56,134 nt of DNA, from NCBI GenBank assembly GCA_021774075.1, contig JAJFJK010000001.1:1-56134 (forward strand). The letters are read 5' to 3'. This stretch comes from Nitrosomonas sp. (lineage in GTDB: Bacteria > Pseudomonadota > Gammaproteobacteria > Burkholderiales > Nitrosomonadaceae). A program made the translations under genes and the position numbers. The notes under the pieces were generated by a model that searched no databases, was not told the DNA's origin, and saw nothing but the letters and a program-made list of their open reading frames with translations. This document shows, piece by piece, positions 15,995 to 26,023 of the stretch; the first letter of the stretch is position 1; each line of letters begins with the position of its first letter.

Positions 15995-17193
15995 TGAGTG
16001 TTTATAATCTTCCAAACGAAAGTGGTCACTTTGGCCCTTATGGCGGGGTGTTTGTTGCTGAAACGTTGATTTCAGCATTGGATGATTTGCGTGTGCAGTA
16101 TGAGCGTTATCAAAATGACCCGGATTTTCAGGCTGAGTTTGCCTATGAGTTAAAGCACTATGTGGGACGCCCCAGTCCGATATATCATGCAAAAAGATGG
16201 TCGGAACATTTGGGTGGCGCACAAATTCTTTTAAAACGTGAAGATTTAAATCACACCGGTGCGCATAAAATAAATAATACAATTGGCCAGGCATTGTTAG
16301 CCCGGCGTATGGGAAAAACACGTGTGATTGCTGAAACAGGCGCTGGCCAACATGGCGTGGCAAGCGCAACAGTGGCCGCGCGTTATGGTATGGAATGCGT
16401 TGTTTATATGGGTTCTGAAGATGTCAGACGGCAGGCGACCAATGTTTATCGCATGAAGTTGTTAGGGGCCACGGTGGTACCTGTTGAATCGGGTTCGCGC
16501 ACTTTGAAAGACGCATTGAACGAAGCGATGCGGGATTGGGTGACGAATGTTGAAAATACTTTTTATATTATTGGAACGGTTGCCGGTCCGCATCCCTATC
16601 CCATGATGGTACGCAATTTTCAGACTGTTATTGGCAATGAAGCCAAACTGCAAATGCAGGAAGCCTATGGGCGCCAACCAGATGCCTTGATTGCATGTGT
16701 CGGTGGTGGATCCAATGCGATTGGGTTATTCTATCCCTATATTGATGACAGCAGCGTAGGCATGTTTGGTGTCGAAGCGGCAGGTGAGGGTGTGGATACA
16801 GACCAGCATGCAGCCACGCTAATGAAAGGTACGCCCGGTGTGTTACATGGTAACCGGACATATCTAATCCAGGATGAAAATGGCCAAATTATAGAAACAC
16901 ACTCTATTTCCGCTGGATTGGATTATCCCGGTGTTGGGCCGGAACATGCGTGGCTTAAAGATATCGAACGTGCTGAATATGTGGCGATTACCGATAATGA
17001 AGCGCTGCAGGCATTTCATGACTTATGTCGTTATGAAGGTATTATGCCTGCGCTTGAATCCAGCCATGCGTTGGCGTATGCGGCAAAATATGCGCCCACA
17101 CTCGGTAAAGATAAGTTGTTACTGGTAAATCTATCCGGCCGGGGTGATAAAGACATGGCGACGGTTGCCGAGATGTCAGGTATAACACTCTAA
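15994..17193 (+). CDS. trpB: Tryptophan synthase beta chain
   Basis: 399 residues, PLP-dependent. It joins indole and serine in the alpha2beta2 complex. It shows the N-terminal [13 protein letters not shown], the PLP lysine in HTGAHKINN, the GAGQHGVA loop, and the phosphate-binding [10 protein letters not shown]. It starts with GTG; an AAGGAG sequence ten bases upstream supports it, and the start overlaps the trpF stop, implying translational coupling. trpA follows after 84 bases. Confidence 0.97.
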   Translation: MSVYNLPNESGHFGPYGGVFVAETLISALDDLRVQYERYQNDPDFQAEFAYELKHYVGRPSPIYHAKRWSEHLGGAQILLKREDLNHTGAHKINNTIGQALLARRMGKTRVIAETGAGQHGVASATVAARYGMECVVYMGSEDVRRQATNVYRMKLLGATVVPVESGSRTLKDALNEAMRDWVTNVENTFYIIGTVAGPHPYPMMVRNFQTVIGNEAKLQMQEAYGRQPDALIACVGGGSNAIGLFYPYIDDSSVGMFGVEAAGEGVDTDQHAATLMKGTPGVLHGNRTYLIQDENGQIIETHSISAGLDYPGVGPEHAWLKDIERAEYVAITDNEALQAFHDLCRYEGIMPALESSHALAYAAKYAPTLGKDKLLLVNLSGRGDKDMATVAEMSGITL

Positions 17194-17277
17194 CTATTCT
17201 ATTAATAACGCAAATTTTAAATGTTTTGAAGCCAGTTTAAATACGCGTGCTGCTGTAAAATAATAATCCAAAATCGT

Positions 17278-18078
17278 ATGAATCGAATTGCTCAAACTTT
17301 TGCTTCACTGCAAGCCGACAATAAAAAGGCGTTGATCCCTTTTATTACCGCTGGCGATCCTGATCCCTCATTAACTGTTAATTTAATGCATCAGTTGGTT
17401 GAGAGCGGGTCAGACATAATTGAACTCGGTGTGCCATTTTCTGACCCTATGGCTGATGGGCCGACAATTCAACGTTCTTCAGAACGTGCTTTAAAACACA
17501 ATGTTAGTTTGAATGATGTGTTGGATATGGTGTCTGCTTTCAGGGAAACAAATGGGCATACACCTGTCGTGTTAATGGGTTATGCCAATCCGGTTGAGGC
17601 CATGGGTTATCAAAAGTTTGCTGCCAAGGCCAAGAAATGTGGCGTAGATGGTGTTTTGACCGTTGATTATCCGCCTGAAGAATGTGAAGAATGGGTAAAA
17701 TGCCTGGATCAAAATGCTATTGATGCAATTTTTCTGTTATCACCGACCACCCTCAAGCAGCGTTTTCAGCAAGTTGCCAAATTAGCGCGAGGTTACATAT
17801 ACTATGTTTCGCTAAAAGGTGTGACCGGTGCATCACATCTAGACTTGAGTGACGTCAAAAATATGCTGACACAAATTCGTGAATCAATCACTATACCAAT
17901 TGGCGTAGGTTTTGGTATTCGTGATGGCGAGACGGCCAAAGCGGTATCTGAACTTGCAGACGCAGTGGTCGTGGGTAGTCGCATTATTGAAGAAATTGAG
18001 CAATCACCGCATACTGAAGTACTGAGTAATGTCGGTCATTTGATAGAATCCTTACGCAAAGCCATTGATGAGCGTTAA
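17278..18078 (+). CDS. trpA: Tryptophan synthase alpha chain
   Basis: 266 residues, TIM barrel. It cleaves indole-3-glycerol phosphate to indole, which is channelled to TrpB. Family motifs are ALIPFITAGDPDP, IELGVPFSDPMADGP (catalytic Glu and Asp), VLMGYANPVEAMG, YYVSLKGVTGA and GVGFGIRDGE. Length is normal. No clear Shine-Dalgarno sequence precedes the ATG. accD follows after 34 bases, the usual order in many proteobacteria. Confidence 0.96.
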   Translation: MNRIAQTFASLQADNKKALIPFITAGDPDPSLTVNLMHQLVESGSDIIELGVPFSDPMADGPTIQRSSERALKHNVSLNDVLDMVSAFRETNGHTPVVLMGYANPVEAMGYQKFAAKAKKCGVDGVLTVDYPPEECEEWVKCLDQNAIDAIFLLSPTTLKQRFQQVAKLARGYIYYVSLKGVTGASHLDLSDVKNMLTQIRESITIPIGVGFGIRDGETAKAVSELADAVVVGSRIIEEIEQSPHTEVLSNVGHLIESLRKAIDER

Positions 18079-18112
18079 TGGTGATGTTTAATACATATTG
18101 TAGGATGCGGCC

Positions 18113-19021
18113 ATGAGCTGGTTTGAAAATATAATTCCGCCAAAAATAAAACGTAAAGAAAATGGCGTGGACAAAAAGAATGTTCCAGAAGGTCTTTGGA
18201 GCAAATGTCAGGCCTGTGAGGCGGTGCTTTATTATACCGACTTAGGCAAGAATCTTAATGTTTGTCCCAGATGTGATTATCACAATCGCCTGACAGCGCG
18301 GGACCGTCTTGATTTGCTACTTGATCCAGATGGGCGTCAGGAAATCGCTGCGGAGGTTATTCCAACGGATCCGCTTAAGTTTAAAGACAGTAAACGCTAC
18401 GTTGATCGATTGTCACAAGCACAGAGCAACACCAATGAAGATGATTCCTTAGTTGTTATGCATGGCGCAATCAAAACTGTACCCATGGTTGTTGCTGTTT
18501 TTGAGTTTGGTTTTATGGGTGGCTCCATGGGATCGGTTGTGGGTGAACGTTTTGTTCGCGGGGTAAATGTTTGTATTGAAAAACATATACCATTTGTATG
18601 TTTTACTGCGAGTGGTGGTGCACGCATGCAGGAGGGTTTGTTTTCGCTTATGCAAATGGCCAAAACATCCGCTGCATTGACACGTTTGAGTCGTGAAAAA
18701 CTGCCTTTTATTTCAGTGTTAACGGATCCGACAATGGGTGGTGTGTCAGCAAGTTTTGCGTTTATCGGTGACACCGTGATTGCTGAACCAGGTGCACTCA
18801 TTGGTTTTGCCGGGCCGCGTGTTATTGAACAGACCGTACGCCAAACGCTACCGGAGGGTTTTCAGCGTGCTGAATTCTTACTGCAACATGGTGCCGTAGA
18901 TATGATTGTTGATCGCAGACAAATGCGTGATAAATTGGTAAATCTATGCACTTTATTAATGCGTGTGCCTGTGCCTACACCTACACCTACACCTACACCT
19001 GCTCCTGACTCTGTTTCATAA
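18113..19021 (+). CDS. accD: Acetyl-CoA carboxylase carboxyltransferase beta subunit
   Basis: 302 residues. AccD pairs with AccA to move the carboxyl from biotin-BCCP to acetyl-CoA, making malonyl-CoA for fatty acid synthesis. It has the N-terminal zinc ribbon CQAC...CPRC (about 34-56) and the crotonase-fold core with [14 protein letters not shown] and [12 protein letters not shown]. The extreme C-terminus is a Pro-Thr tail ([12 protein letters not shown]), encoded by a short hexanucleotide tandem repeat at about 18969-18999; this tail is not needed for the fold and may vary in length. Confidence 0.96.
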   Translation: MSWFENIIPPKIKRKENGVDKKNVPEGLWSKCQACEAVLYYTDLGKNLNVCPRCDYHNRLTARDRLDLLLDPDGRQEIAAEVIPTDPLKFKDSKRYVDRLSQAQSNTNEDDSLVVMHGAIKTVPMVVAVFEFGFMGGSMGSVVGERFVRGVNVCIEKHIPFVCFTASGGARMQEGLFSLMQMAKTSAALTRLSREKLPFISVLTDPTMGGVSASFAFIGDTVIAEPGALIGFAGPRVIEQTVRQTLPEGFQRAEFLLQHGAVDMIVDRRQMRDKLVNLCTLLMRVPVPTPTPTPTPAPDSVS

Positions 19022-19060
19022 ACATCCAGCGCTCAAATTACCAATAGCGATACATACCGA

Positions 19061-20365
19061 ATGCTTGAAGCCAGTATAAAGCCGGGTTCATTATCTGATT
19101 GGTTGGTTTATCTTGAATCTTTCCATCCAAAAGCCATTGATATGGGATTGGCGCGTGTTGATCAAGTTAGACAGAAAATTGGATTGACACCTGCGTTCCC
19201 GATTATCGTTGTTGGCGGTACAAATGGTAAGGGTTCGATCTGTACGATGTTAGAAGCGATTTTAAACTGTGCGGGTTATCGTGTTGGTTGCTATACCTCG
19301 CCACATCTGTTGCGTTATAACGAACGCATACGTATCCAACAAGAAGAAATCGATAACGAATCACTTTGTCAGGCCTTTGAAGTTGTCAATACAGCAGCAA
19401 CAAACTGCGGCGTTACATTAACCCTTTTTGAATATTTTACATTGGCCGCCATGCACTTGTTTATACAGACTCGTGTTGATGTAGCCATTCTGGAAGTAGG
19501 GCTGGGTGGGCGTCTTGATGCGGTAAATGTTTTTGATGCGGAGTGTGCAGTTCTTGCCAGCATTGACTTCGATCATATGGATTATCTTGGCAACACCAAA
19601 GAAATGATTGGTTACGAAAAAGCCGGTGTTTTTAGGCAAGGCAAACCGGCTATTTGCGCGCAATTTGATCTACCCATAACGGTTCGTCAACAAGCAGAAA
19701 AAATTGCTGCCGATTTTATGCAAATTGGTAAACAGTTTGGGTTTTCCAGTAAAGCGAATCAATGGGATTTCTGGGGGCCAAAGGGTGGTCGGTATGCCTT
19801 GCCTTATCCAACAATACCTGGGACCAAACAAGTGCAAAATGCCAGCGCATGCCTGGCCACATTGGACATGCTGGATAATAAATTGCCGGTCAGTATGAAT
19901 GCAATACGCCAAGGTTTATTGGAAGCGATATTGCCGGGCAGATTCCAGGTTTTGCCAAGTCAACCGCCGGTAATTCTGGATGTGGCACATAATCCTGAAG
20001 CTGCGCGTACATTAGCGGAGAATCTCGATATGATGCCGTTTTCCGGTCGCACTTATGCCGTATTTTCTATGCTGAAAAATAAAGATATTGCGGGTGTTAT
20101 CAACGCATTAAAGAATCAAGTTGATGTCTGGCTGATATCCGCAACACATGGCTCGCGGGGCGCATGTGTGGATGAACTGATAGCAGGATTTCATGTTGCT
20201 GGCATTACACAAGAGGAGCGTGTCATTCATACGTTTCCTGATTCTGTAGCAGCCTATGTATTCGCCTGTGAACAAGCAACTAAAAATGATAGAATCTGCG
20301 TGTTGGGTTCATTCCATACGGTGGGTGCCGTGTTGCAATACCAGGACATGGCACGAATTAGGTAA
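19061..20365 (+). CDS. folC: Dihydrofolate/folylpolyglutamate synthase
   Basis: 434 residues, Mur-ligase-like ATPase. It adds glutamate to dihydropteroate and to folates. Visible are the P-loop VVGGTNGKGSICTMLEAIL, GCYTSPHLLRYNERIRI, the metal/ATP segment EVGLGGRLDAVN, SIDFDHMDYLGNT, and the C-terminal domain's VILDVAHNPEAARTLAENL. Length is normal. It lies 39 bases after accD and 16 before the SPOR protein, the common accD-folC-dedD-cvpA-purF order. Confidence 0.96.
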   Translation: MLEASIKPGSLSDWLVYLESFHPKAIDMGLARVDQVRQKIGLTPAFPIIVVGGTNGKGSICTMLEAILNCAGYRVGCYTSPHLLRYNERIRIQQEEIDNESLCQAFEVVNTAATNCGVTLTLFEYFTLAAMHLFIQTRVDVAILEVGLGGRLDAVNVFDAECAVLASIDFDHMDYLGNTKEMIGYEKAGVFRQGKPAICAQFDLPITVRQQAEKIAADFMQIGKQFGFSSKANQWDFWGPKGGRYALPYPTIPGTKQVQNASACLATLDMLDNKLPVSMNAIRQGLLEAILPGRFQVLPSQPPVILDVAHNPEAARTLAENLDMMPFSGRTYAVFSMLKNKDIAGVINALKNQVDVWLISATHGSRGACVDELIAGFHVAGITQEERVIHTFPDSVAAYVFACEQATKNDRICVLGSFHTVGAVLQYQDMARIR

Positions 20366-20381
20366 TAATCGGATATTTCAA

Positions 20382-21002
20382 ATGAATAAAAATATCAGTG
20401 AAGAAGAGTTATTACTAAGAAAGCGTGCAAGAAGACGGTTGGTTGGCGCAGTTGTGCTGGTTTTTGCTGCGGTGATTATTTTGCCAATGATATTTGATGA
20501 ACCGAAACCTGAAGCGCAACAAAATGAGATCGCGATTCATATTCCATCAGAAAACGTTGTCCACGAAACGCCTGCTCTATTGTTGCCATCGGAAGAATTA
20601 CCGATGCAAGATGAATATGAGGAAATTGATCTGGCGGAATTAATGCCCGATGAATCTTTAGAAGACGTTGTTAAGTATCAGCATGTGCCAATACCAGGTA
20701 TCAAACCCTATTTTGAAGCTATTGAAACAGTGGTAGTGGAAACAATACCTGCTGCCGTTGCTACTGCTACTAAAGGGTTTGTTGTGCAGTTGGGTGCTTT
20801 TTCTGATTTGTCAAAAGCGGAACAGCAACAAAGAAACCTCATGTCTAATGGCATTGATGCCTATACAGAAACCATTAGGGCTGAAAATAATCAACAAGTA
20901 ACGCGAGTACGTATCGGGCCTTACCCAACTCGAATCACTGCTGAAGATGAACTTGCAAAATTAAGAAAACTGGGGCTTGATGGTGTGGTGACCTCACATT
21001 AA
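20382..21002 (+). CDS. SPOR-domain membrane protein (DedD-like)
   Basis: 206 residues from the ATG at 20382. An in-frame upstream extension would overlap folC and is not supported. It has a short basic N-terminus, one membrane helix (about 22-40, VGAVVLVFAAVIILPMIF), an acidic periplasmic linker rich in Glu and Pro, and a C-terminal SPOR domain (about 128-205, GFVVQLGAFSDLSKAEQQQ). SPOR domains bind denuded peptidoglycan at division sites. The position between folC and cvpA is that of dedD. Confidence 0.88.
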   Translation: MNKNISEEELLLRKRARRRLVGAVVLVFAAVIILPMIFDEPKPEAQQNEIAIHIPSENVVHETPALLLPSEELPMQDEYEEIDLAELMPDESLEDVVKYQHVPIPGIKPYFEAIETVVVETIPAAVATATKGFVVQLGAFSDLSKAEQQQRNLMSNGIDAYTETIRAENNQQVTRVRIGPYPTRITAEDELAKLRKLGLDGVVTSH

Positions 21003-21117
21003 TTTGCTAAAGAAAGGTTGCGCATCTGGATTGAAAAAAGAACTTTAAAGCGTTTGATTCTCCTATGTAGTTTATCTATGTATTGCTAACTAATGTAATA
21101 CTCACGGCTTTTTGTAC

Positions 21118-21627
21118 ATGACCATTTTTGACTATGTTGTATTAGGTATATTTGTCGTATCAATTGTCTTAAGTATCATGCGTGGTTTAGTGCGCGAGGT
21201 ACTCTCCATAGCTGGCTGGGTTATTGCTTTTGTGGCTGCGAGTTCCTATGCGGGGGATTTTGAACCAATGCTGCCGTCAGAAGTCAGTGGAGAGTCACTG
21301 CGCATGATCGCTTCATTTTTTGTTTTATTTATATCAGTATTACTGGTTACCAGCTTGATAATCATGTTGTTATCCGCCCTTATTAAAGGCATTGGATTGG
21401 GATTTATTGACAGATTGTTGGGCGCGGCTTTCGGATTTCTACGCGGTCTTTTAGTTGTCACTGTTCTGGTGCTAATTGCCGGATTGACGACAGTGCCGCA
21501 GAAATCGTTTTGGGAGCATGCACAGTTCAGCAGTCCATTGGAAACGTTTGCTGTGTATGTGAAAGATTGGTTGCCGGACGACTTATCCAAACGTATTAAT
21601 TATGAGCGTGAAGAAGCCGCTTTTTGA
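21118..21627 (+). CDS. cvpA: CvpA family membrane protein
   Basis: 169 residues from the ATG at 21118. Four membrane helices occupy about residues 4-22, 28-45, 60-85 and 100-125, with the family signature DYVVLGIFVVSIVLSIMRGLVREVLSIAGW at the start in substance. CvpA is linked to colicin V export and envelope stress in enterobacteria; its molecular role is unclear. The location just before purF is conserved. Confidence 0.93.
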   Translation: MTIFDYVVLGIFVVSIVLSIMRGLVREVLSIAGWVIAFVAASSYAGDFEPMLPSEVSGESLRMIASFFVLFISVLLVTSLIIMLLSALIKGIGLGFIDRLLGAAFGFLRGLLVVTVLVLIAGLTTVPQKSFWEHAQFSSPLETFAVYVKDWLPDDLSKRINYEREEAAF

Positions 21628-21789
21628 TTAATAGTTTACCGATATTGAGTCGGTTGGATAGTTGATCGGGATGTAATTATTTATACATAATAATTGTTTT
21701 TTTACACTTAAATACAATTTTAATAAAGGAAAAACCGTTGATTGTTAATCATGGCATATTTCTAAGCGCAGTACTCACGGAGTAATTTT

Positions 21790-23310
21790 ATGTGCGGAAT
21801 TCTTGGCATCGTCGCAAAATCACCGGCCAATCAGTTGCTTTATGATGGTTTGTTGATGCTGCAGCATCGCGGACAAGATGCGAGTGGTATTGTAACTGCT
21901 CATGGCAATACGTTTCATATGCATAAGGGCAGTGGTATGGTTAGAGATGTATTCCATACCAGTAATATGCGCGACTTATCTGGAAGTATGGGGATTGGAC
22001 ATATCCGCTATCCAACTGCCGGTTCTGCAGGATCTTCAGCTGAGGCACAGCCTTTTTATGTCAACTCGCCATTTGGTATCGTACTGAGTCATAACGGAAA
22101 CTTAACCAATGCAGAACAGCTGAATAAGGAATTGTTTCGCGCGGATTTGCGCCATGTCAATACAAATTCAGATTCTGAAGTATTATTAAACGTGCTTGCC
22201 CATGAATTACAGGGCAGTACACGTAGTTTTCAGTTGGATCCGGAGACTATTTTTTCTGCTGTAACAGGCGTGCATAAACGGTGCAGAGGTGCTTATGCAG
22301 TGGTAGCCATGATTGCTGGCTATGGTTTATTAGCTTTCCGCGATCCTTACGGTATTCGCCCGTTGGTATTTGGCACGATAGAAACAGAGCATGGGAGTGA
22401 ATACCTGGTTGCTTCAGAAAGTGTTGCACTGGACACTTTGGGGTTTAAATTGATACGCGATGTTGCGCCTGGCGAGGCTATTTTTATTGATGAAGAAGGC
22501 AACTTTTATAGTAAACAGTGCGCAGAGAATCCATCACTCAATCCCTGCATTTTTGAGTATGTTTATTTGGCACGGCCAGATTCAATGATTGATGGGATCT
22601 CGGTGTATGAAACGCGTCTGAATATGGGCGAATCTCTGGCCGAGAAAATCACCAAATCGATGCGTCATCTTGATATTGACGTGGTTATTCCGATTCCGGA
22701 ATCAAGTCGTCCCAGCGCTTTACAACTGGCGAACCATCTGGGGGTGGATTTCCGTGAAGGGTTTGTTAAAAACCGTTATGTTGGACGCACATTCATTATG
22801 CCAGGGCAACAACAGCGTCGGAAATCAGTGCGTCAAAAACTCAATGCTATGAGTATTGAATTTCAAGGAAAGAATGTAATGCTGGTTGATGATTCGATTG
22901 TGCGTGGTACAACTAGCCGTGAAATCGTGCAAATGGCAAGAGAGGCGGGCGCTAACAAAATATATTTTGCATCTGCTGCGCCGCCAGTTCGTTTCCCCAA
23001 TGTGTATGGCATTGATATGCCGACGCGTCAGGAACTGATTGCGACAAATCGTGATGATGAAGAAATTTGCCATGAAATCGGTGCGGATTACCTTATTTTC
23101 CAAGAACTTGATGCATTGAAGCATGCGGTTTCAAAAGTAAAACCGTCACAGACAAGCTTTGAGACTTCTTGTTTTAATGGCAACTATATTACAGGTGATG
23201 TCACACCGGATTATTTGAGTTCGATTGAATTGACTCGTAACTCAAGCCAGCCTGTTTCTCAGATTAGATCCAAGACACAACTTGATTTAAGCTTGGTTGT
23301 CTCTGATTAA
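21790..23310 (+). CDS. purF: Amidophosphoribosyltransferase
   Basis: 506 residues. It catalyses the first step of purine synthesis, moving ammonia from glutamine to PRPP. Met removal exposes the nucleophile Cys2 (MCGILGIV) of the N-terminal glutaminase domain; HRGQDASGI and SHNGNLTN belong to the same domain. The phosphoribosyl domain has [12 protein letters not shown] and the PRPP loop [14 protein letters not shown]. Length is normal. It is preceded by AT-rich sequence with AAGGA, and by cvpA as in many relatives. Confidence 0.97.
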   Translation: MCGILGIVAKSPANQLLYDGLLMLQHRGQDASGIVTAHGNTFHMHKGSGMVRDVFHTSNMRDLSGSMGIGHIRYPTAGSAGSSAEAQPFYVNSPFGIVLSHNGNLTNAEQLNKELFRADLRHVNTNSDSEVLLNVLAHELQGSTRSFQLDPETIFSAVTGVHKRCRGAYAVVAMIAGYGLLAFRDPYGIRPLVFGTIETEHGSEYLVASESVALDTLGFKLIRDVAPGEAIFIDEEGNFYSKQCAENPSLNPCIFEYVYLARPDSMIDGISVYETRLNMGESLAEKITKSMRHLDIDVVIPIPESSRPSALQLANHLGVDFREGFVKNRYVGRTFIMPGQQQRRKSVRQKLNAMSIEFQGKNVMLVDDSIVRGTTSREIVQMAREAGANKIYFASAAPPVRFPNVYGIDMPTRQELIATNRDDEEICHEIGADYLIFQELDALKHAVSKVKPSQTSFETSCFNGNYITGDVTPDYLSSIELTRNSSQPVSQIRSKTQLDLSLVVSD

Positions 23311-23372
23311 TACGTCGTCAACCCACGCTTGATGGCGTATTAGCAAAAATATTTGTTTGGAGTAATTTTTAA

Positions 23373-24548
23373 ATGTCTGATGATCTGCAACCAGAAACCT
23401 TAGCCATTCACACAGGTATTCATCGAAGTCAGTTTAATGAGCATTCTGAAGCGCTGTATCTTACATCAAGTTATGTATTTGATAGTGCAGCGCAAGCGGC
23501 AGCACGTTTTGCCGGCGAAGAACCTGGCAACATCTATTCACGTTTTACAAATCCAACGGTAACGGCATTGGAGGAAAGGCTCGCCGCATTGGAAGAAGCG
23601 GAAACTTGTATTGCCACATCTACTGGTATGTCAGCTATTCTGACTAGTGTGATGGGATTATTATCTGCTGGCGATCATATCGTTGCATCGCGTAGCTTAT
23701 TTGGCGCAACGGTTAATTTATTTAACAATATTTTAAAACGTTTTAACATAGACACGACGTTTGTATCTGCAACTGATGTTAGTGCGTGGGAAGCTGCTGT
23801 TAGACCGAATACAAAACTATTTTTTCTTGAAACACCGTCTAATCCGTTAACTGAAATTTCAGATATCACTGAATTATCCAAGGTGGCTAAGAAAGCAGGT
23901 GCATGGCTAGCCGTTGATAATTGTTTTTGCACCCCCATCTTACAAAAACCGCTTAAATTAGGTGCGGATATAGTCATTCACTCTGCTACCAAATACCTGG
24001 ATGGTCAGGGTAGAGTATTGGGTGGTGCCGTCCTGGGCAATCGTGAATTGTTGATGGAGGGTGGTGTATTTGGGTTTTTGCGTACGGCAGGGCCTACATT
24101 AAGTGCGTTTAATGCCTGGGTGATTCTAAAAGGGCTTGAGACGCTTAAAATACGTCTAGATGCACATGCAAATAATGCCATGCAAATGGCGCGTTGGTTA
24201 GAGGCCCAACCAAATATCGAGCGTGTTTATTATCCCGGGTTACCTTCTCATCCACAATATGATCTTGCCACAAGTCAGCAAAAGAACGGTGGTGGAATCG
24301 TCTCGTTTGAAGTAAAAGGTGGCAAACAAGCCGCGTGGCGCGTGATTGATGAATCACGTTTAATATCAATTACCGCCAATCTAGGCGATACTAAAAGTAC
24401 CTTAACCCACCCGGCCAGTACAACACATGGTCGTATTAGCCAGGAAGCGCGGGATGATGCAGGGATTTCAGATGGCTTGCTGCGTATAGCCGTTGGATTG
24501 GAAGCTGTACAAGATATTCAAGCTGATTTGGCAAGAGGTTTAGCGTAA
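23373..24548 (+). CDS. metZ: O-succinylhomoserine sulfhydrylase
   Basis: 391 residues, Cys/Met-metabolism PLP enzyme. It makes homocysteine from O-succinylhomoserine and sulfide. The PLP lysine is in HSATKYLDGQGRVLGGAV (Lys207). ETPSNPLTEISD and the start PETLAIHTGIHRSQFNEHSEALYLTSS, in pieces, are typical of the MetZ subgroup. The purF-metZ neighbourhood, 62 bases apart, supports MetZ rather than MetB or MetC. Confidence 0.92.
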   Translation: MSDDLQPETLAIHTGIHRSQFNEHSEALYLTSSYVFDSAAQAAARFAGEEPGNIYSRFTNPTVTALEERLAALEEAETCIATSTGMSAILTSVMGLLSAGDHIVASRSLFGATVNLFNNILKRFNIDTTFVSATDVSAWEAAVRPNTKLFFLETPSNPLTEISDITELSKVAKKAGAWLAVDNCFCTPILQKPLKLGADIVIHSATKYLDGQGRVLGGAVLGNRELLMEGGVFGFLRTAGPTLSAFNAWVILKGLETLKIRLDAHANNAMQMARWLEAQPNIERVYYPGLPSHPQYDLATSQQKNGGGIVSFEVKGGKQAAWRVIDESRLISITANLGDTKSTLTHPASTTHGRISQEARDDAGISDGLLRIAVGLEAVQDIQADLARGLA

Positions 24549-24604
24549 TTTTACCAAACCAGCTTGTGATATAAATCTTATGTTTTTTATAATTTTAAGA
24601 TTGT

Positions 24605-25096
24605 TTAAACCACTTCAGCTTTCTGAATAACAACATCATCCAATGGAACATTCTGATGGCCATTACGGTCACCCGTATCAACTTTCTTGATTTTATCAAC
24701 CACATTCTGACCTTCAATGACCTTGCCAAAAACACAATAACCATAACCTTGTGGCGTAGGTTCCTTGTGGTTAAGAAATCCATTGTTGGCAACATTAATA
24801 AAAAATTGTGCCGTTGCAGAGTGGGCATCAGCAGAGCGTGCCATGGCGACTGTATAGGTTTCATTTTTCAAGCCATTGGCAGCCTCATTGTTAATGGGTG
24901 CTTGAGTTTGCTTTTGTTCCATGCCCGGTTCAAATCCGCCACCTTGAATCATGAAATCATCTATAACCCGATGAAAAATCGTATTGTCATAAAAACCACT
25001 TGTTACATAATCTAGAAAATTTTGTACTGTCTCTGGTGCTTTTTCACTGTCCAGCTCAAGTGAAATAATACCGTAATTTGTGTGTAGTTCGATCAT
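24605..25096 (-). CDS. ppiB: Cytoplasmic peptidyl-prolyl cis-trans isomerase B (cyclophilin)
   Basis: 163 residues without a signal peptide. It contains the cyclophilin core: [19 protein letters not shown] (catalytic Arg), [17 protein letters not shown] and [11 protein letters not shown]. It catalyses proline isomerisation during folding. The neighbour across the repeat (25290-25865) is a close paralogue with a signal peptide, so the pair probably arose by duplication into cytoplasmic and periplasmic forms. Confidence 0.95.
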   Translation of the reverse strand: MIELHTNYGIISLELDSEKAPETVQNFLDYVTSGFYDNTIFHRVIDDFMIQGGGFEPGMEQKQTQAPINNEAANGLKNETYTVAMARSADAHSATAQFFINVANNGFLNHKEPTPQGYGYCVFGKVIEGQNVVDKIKKVDTGDRNGHQNVPLDDVVIQKAEVV

Positions 25097-25120
25097 GGAA
25101 ATCCTTGTTAATTATTATTT

Positions 25121-25264
25121 AGGGCACTTCTAAAAATCCAGATTTCATCCCAACTGCTGCGTTGCGGAAAAAAATTTCTTGCTTACATATCAAACGTATG
25201 CTGCGCTGCAAAATTTTTTCCGCGCCTTGCATTTGGGTGAACTCTGAATTTTTAGAGGCACCCT
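25121..25264 (+). repeat. MITE-like repeat, copy C (144 bp)
   Basis: A full-length copy between the two cyclophilin genes. It starts AGGGCACTTCTAAAAATCC and ends in the complement. It is flanked by TTTA before GGGC and TTTA after CCC, a 4-bp duplication. It lies 24 bases upstream of the ppiB start, so it may affect ppiB expression. Confidence 0.93.
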
Positions 25265-25289
25265 TTATTTTTTCAAAGCCATAAAATAG

Positions 25290-25865
25290 CTAATCTATTG
25301 GCAAAAGCACAACATCCTCAATTATGACACTTTCACGCGGCACATCGCTGCGAAAAGGACCGCCTGAGCCGGTTGGTATCGCGGCAATTTTATTGACGAC
25401 TTCTATTCCGTCAGTTACTTTTCCAAATACTGTATAGCCAAATCCACGTTGATTGGATGCTGTGTAGTTAAGAAAGGCATTATCAGCCACATTGATAAAG
25501 AATTGTGCCGTAGCCGAATGTGGGGCTGATGTGCGTGCCATGGCAACGGTGCCTATTTGATTCTTAAGACCGTTAGCCGCTTCATTCTCGATGGGTGCAC
25601 GGGGTGTTTTTTGCTGCATTGTGGTGTCAAATCCGCCCCCTTGAATCATGAAATTCCGTATCACACGATGAAAGATTGTGTTCTTATAAAAACCATCTTC
25701 GGCATATTGTAAGAAATTTTGCACGGTATTAGGTGCTTTGTCTGGATAAAGTTCAAGCGTTATATTACCCATATTGGTCTTCACAATTACTTGTGGGTTG
25801 GCTGCAAGAGTTGTTACGCTAAGAAGAAGTGTTGTAATTAAAACAATAACTTGAGTGATACGCAT
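25290..25865 (-). CDS. ppiA: Periplasmic peptidyl-prolyl cis-trans isomerase (cyclophilin)
   Basis: 191 residues. A signal peptide ([20 protein letters not shown], cleavage after LAA) directs it to the periplasm. The mature part is a cyclophilin closely similar to the adjacent ppi[39 protein letters not shown] and [11 protein letters not shown]. Both catalytic regions are intact. It is expected to assist folding of exported proteins. Confidence 0.93.
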   Translation of the reverse strand: MRITQVIVLITTLLLSVTTLAANPQVIVKTNMGNITLELYPDKAPNTVQNFLQYAEDGFYKNTIFHRVIRNFMIQGGGFDTTMQQKTPRAPIENEAANGLKNQIGTVAMARTSAPHSATAQFFINVADNAFLNYTASNQRGFGYTVFGKVTDGIEVVNKIAAIPTGSGGPFRSDVPRESVIIEDVVLLPID

Positions 25866-26023
25866 GTGCTTTCCTGTTGAGATAATGTTGGGGAATGGAT
25901 ATTAAGAACCAATTGCTTTCTTAAGCAGCCATTATGCTATACTCCCCAAACTTTTTTTAGTAAAAATATTTCAGAATTCTATCAAGAAGATAGACTATTC
26001 TACAATCTTATTTTAGTAGCAGA

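Noticed and set aside
18964-19003. The accD tail repeat as a regulatory microsatellite
   Set aside because: It is inside the coding frame and in steps of six bases, so it changes only protein length; no promoter role is apparent.
20256-20381. An upstream extension of the SPOR-domain gene
   Set aside because: It overlaps folC by over 100 bases and gives a Cys/Trp-rich leader unlike DedD proteins; the ATG at 20382 starts a normal short basic N-terminus.
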